Source: Bacteroidaceae bacterium
GTDB lineage: Bacteria > Bacteroidota > Bacteroidia > Bacteroidales > Barnesiellaceae_A
Reading direction: 5' to 3'
Assembly: GCA_017532725.1 (NCBI GenBank)
Contig: JAFXIZ010000065.1
Coordinates: 1 to 33,389, forward strand
DNA length: 33,389 bases
In this document: piece after piece, positions 33,095 to 33,389 of the stretch
Layout: each line of letters starts with the position of its first letter
Position numbering within the stretch: position 1 is the first letter of the stretch
The notes under the pieces: generated by a model
Told to the model about the DNA's origin: nothing
Databases searched by the model: none
What the model saw: only the letters and a program-made list of their open reading frames with translations
Program-made: the position numbers and the translations under genes

Positions 33095-33389
33095 AAAGTC
33101 GCACTCTCGCAACAATAAACCCTAATCATTAAACACACTCCCCAACCCCTCCGGTCTGCGACCACCTACCCTATCGCTACGCGCAGAGGAGGATAAGGTT
33201 ACCTATATTAAACTCTAACCCCTAAACTCTCAACTTTATAGCCCCCTCTTTTGTCTTTTTGTTCTTATATCTAAACAAAAATTCCCTTCCTATTCTTATG
33301 CCTACAGCCCTCGTTTCACCGGGATGCAAACGTTTGCGAGTTAATTTCTGTTTAAAAACTTATTTTTTTCAATATATATAAGGTATTTG
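33095..33389. other. Noncoding end of window with inverted repeat
   Basis: No gene is seen in the last 295 bp. CCTCC-GG-TCTGCG (33148-33160) faces CGCAGAGGAGG (33182-33192), an 11-bp stem with a 2-nt bulge and a 21-nt loop. It may be a weak terminator for the permease gene, although no T-run follows. The last 50 bases are AT-rich, as in a promoter leader. Confidence 0.5.
33326..33337. promoter_or_regulatory. Candidate LacI-family operator at the end of the window
   Basis: GCAAACGTTTGC is a perfect 12-bp palindrome with a central CG, the core of LacI/PurR/CRE-type operators. It shares AAACGTTTGC with the site at 22177-22192. An AT-rich stretch ending in TATTTG follows, so the controlled gene probably starts just outside the window. 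Confidence 0.5.

Overview
The window comes from a Bacteroidota genome, most likely order Bacteroidales. Three lines support this. Proteins carry C-terminal beta-sandwich tails of the type IX secretion system (T9SS) kind. Promoters match the Bacteroidota -7 consensus TAnnTTTG rather than a sigma70 -10 box. Typical Bacteroidales genes are present: a YfhO membrane protein, a DPE2-like GH77 with N-terminal CBM20-like domains, MtaB followed by an acyltransferase and a glycosyltransferase, and a XerD/AroQ divergent pair. The genetic code is standard: uvrA ends at TGA, other genes at TAA or TAG. I cannot name the species.

Layout. (1) 1-10,620, plus strand: secreted-protein block. It holds the 3' end of a T9SS cargo gene, a terminator, an M6 metalloprotease interrupted by one in-frame TGA just before its sorting tail, and a 2,226-residue multidomain T9SS cargo in which several domains are split by inserted domains. 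(2) 10,685-13,926, minus strand: the operon mtaB - lipid A-type acyltransferase - GT2 glycosyltransferase (tRNA modification plus envelope glycolipid synthesis). It is separated from block 1 by a strong bidirectional terminator. (3) 14,084-16,161, plus strand: an AMP-forming acyl-CoA ligase, then a small lipoprotein made of five CDSC heptad repeats with its own promoter and terminator. (4) 16,162-17,160: an AT-rich, gene-poor stretch with a remnant of a phage-type SNF2 helicase, a small ribbon-helix-helix gene and several inverted repeats. I read it as the scar of a mobile element. (5) 17,167-24,942, plus strand: uvrA overlapping a T9SS-secreted subtilase by 4 nt, then the GH77 4-alpha-glucanotransferase with a LacI-type palindrome upstream. 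(6) 25,023-30,268, minus strand: YfhO membrane protein, TPR lipoprotein and XerD recombinase. (7) 30,381-33,094, plus strand: aroQ, an O-methyltransferase, rbfA and a LolC/LolE-type permease. (8) 33,095-33,389: noncoding, with a second perfect LacI-type palindrome that probably belongs to a gene just beyond the window.

Most genes are housekeeping or envelope genes. The unusual items are the CDSC-repeat lipoprotein, the TGA that detaches a protease from its secretion signal, the nested-domain architecture of the giant secreted protein, the mobile-element scar with its nested inverted repeats, and the two matching LacI-type operator candidates. All functional calls come from reading motifs; no database search was run.
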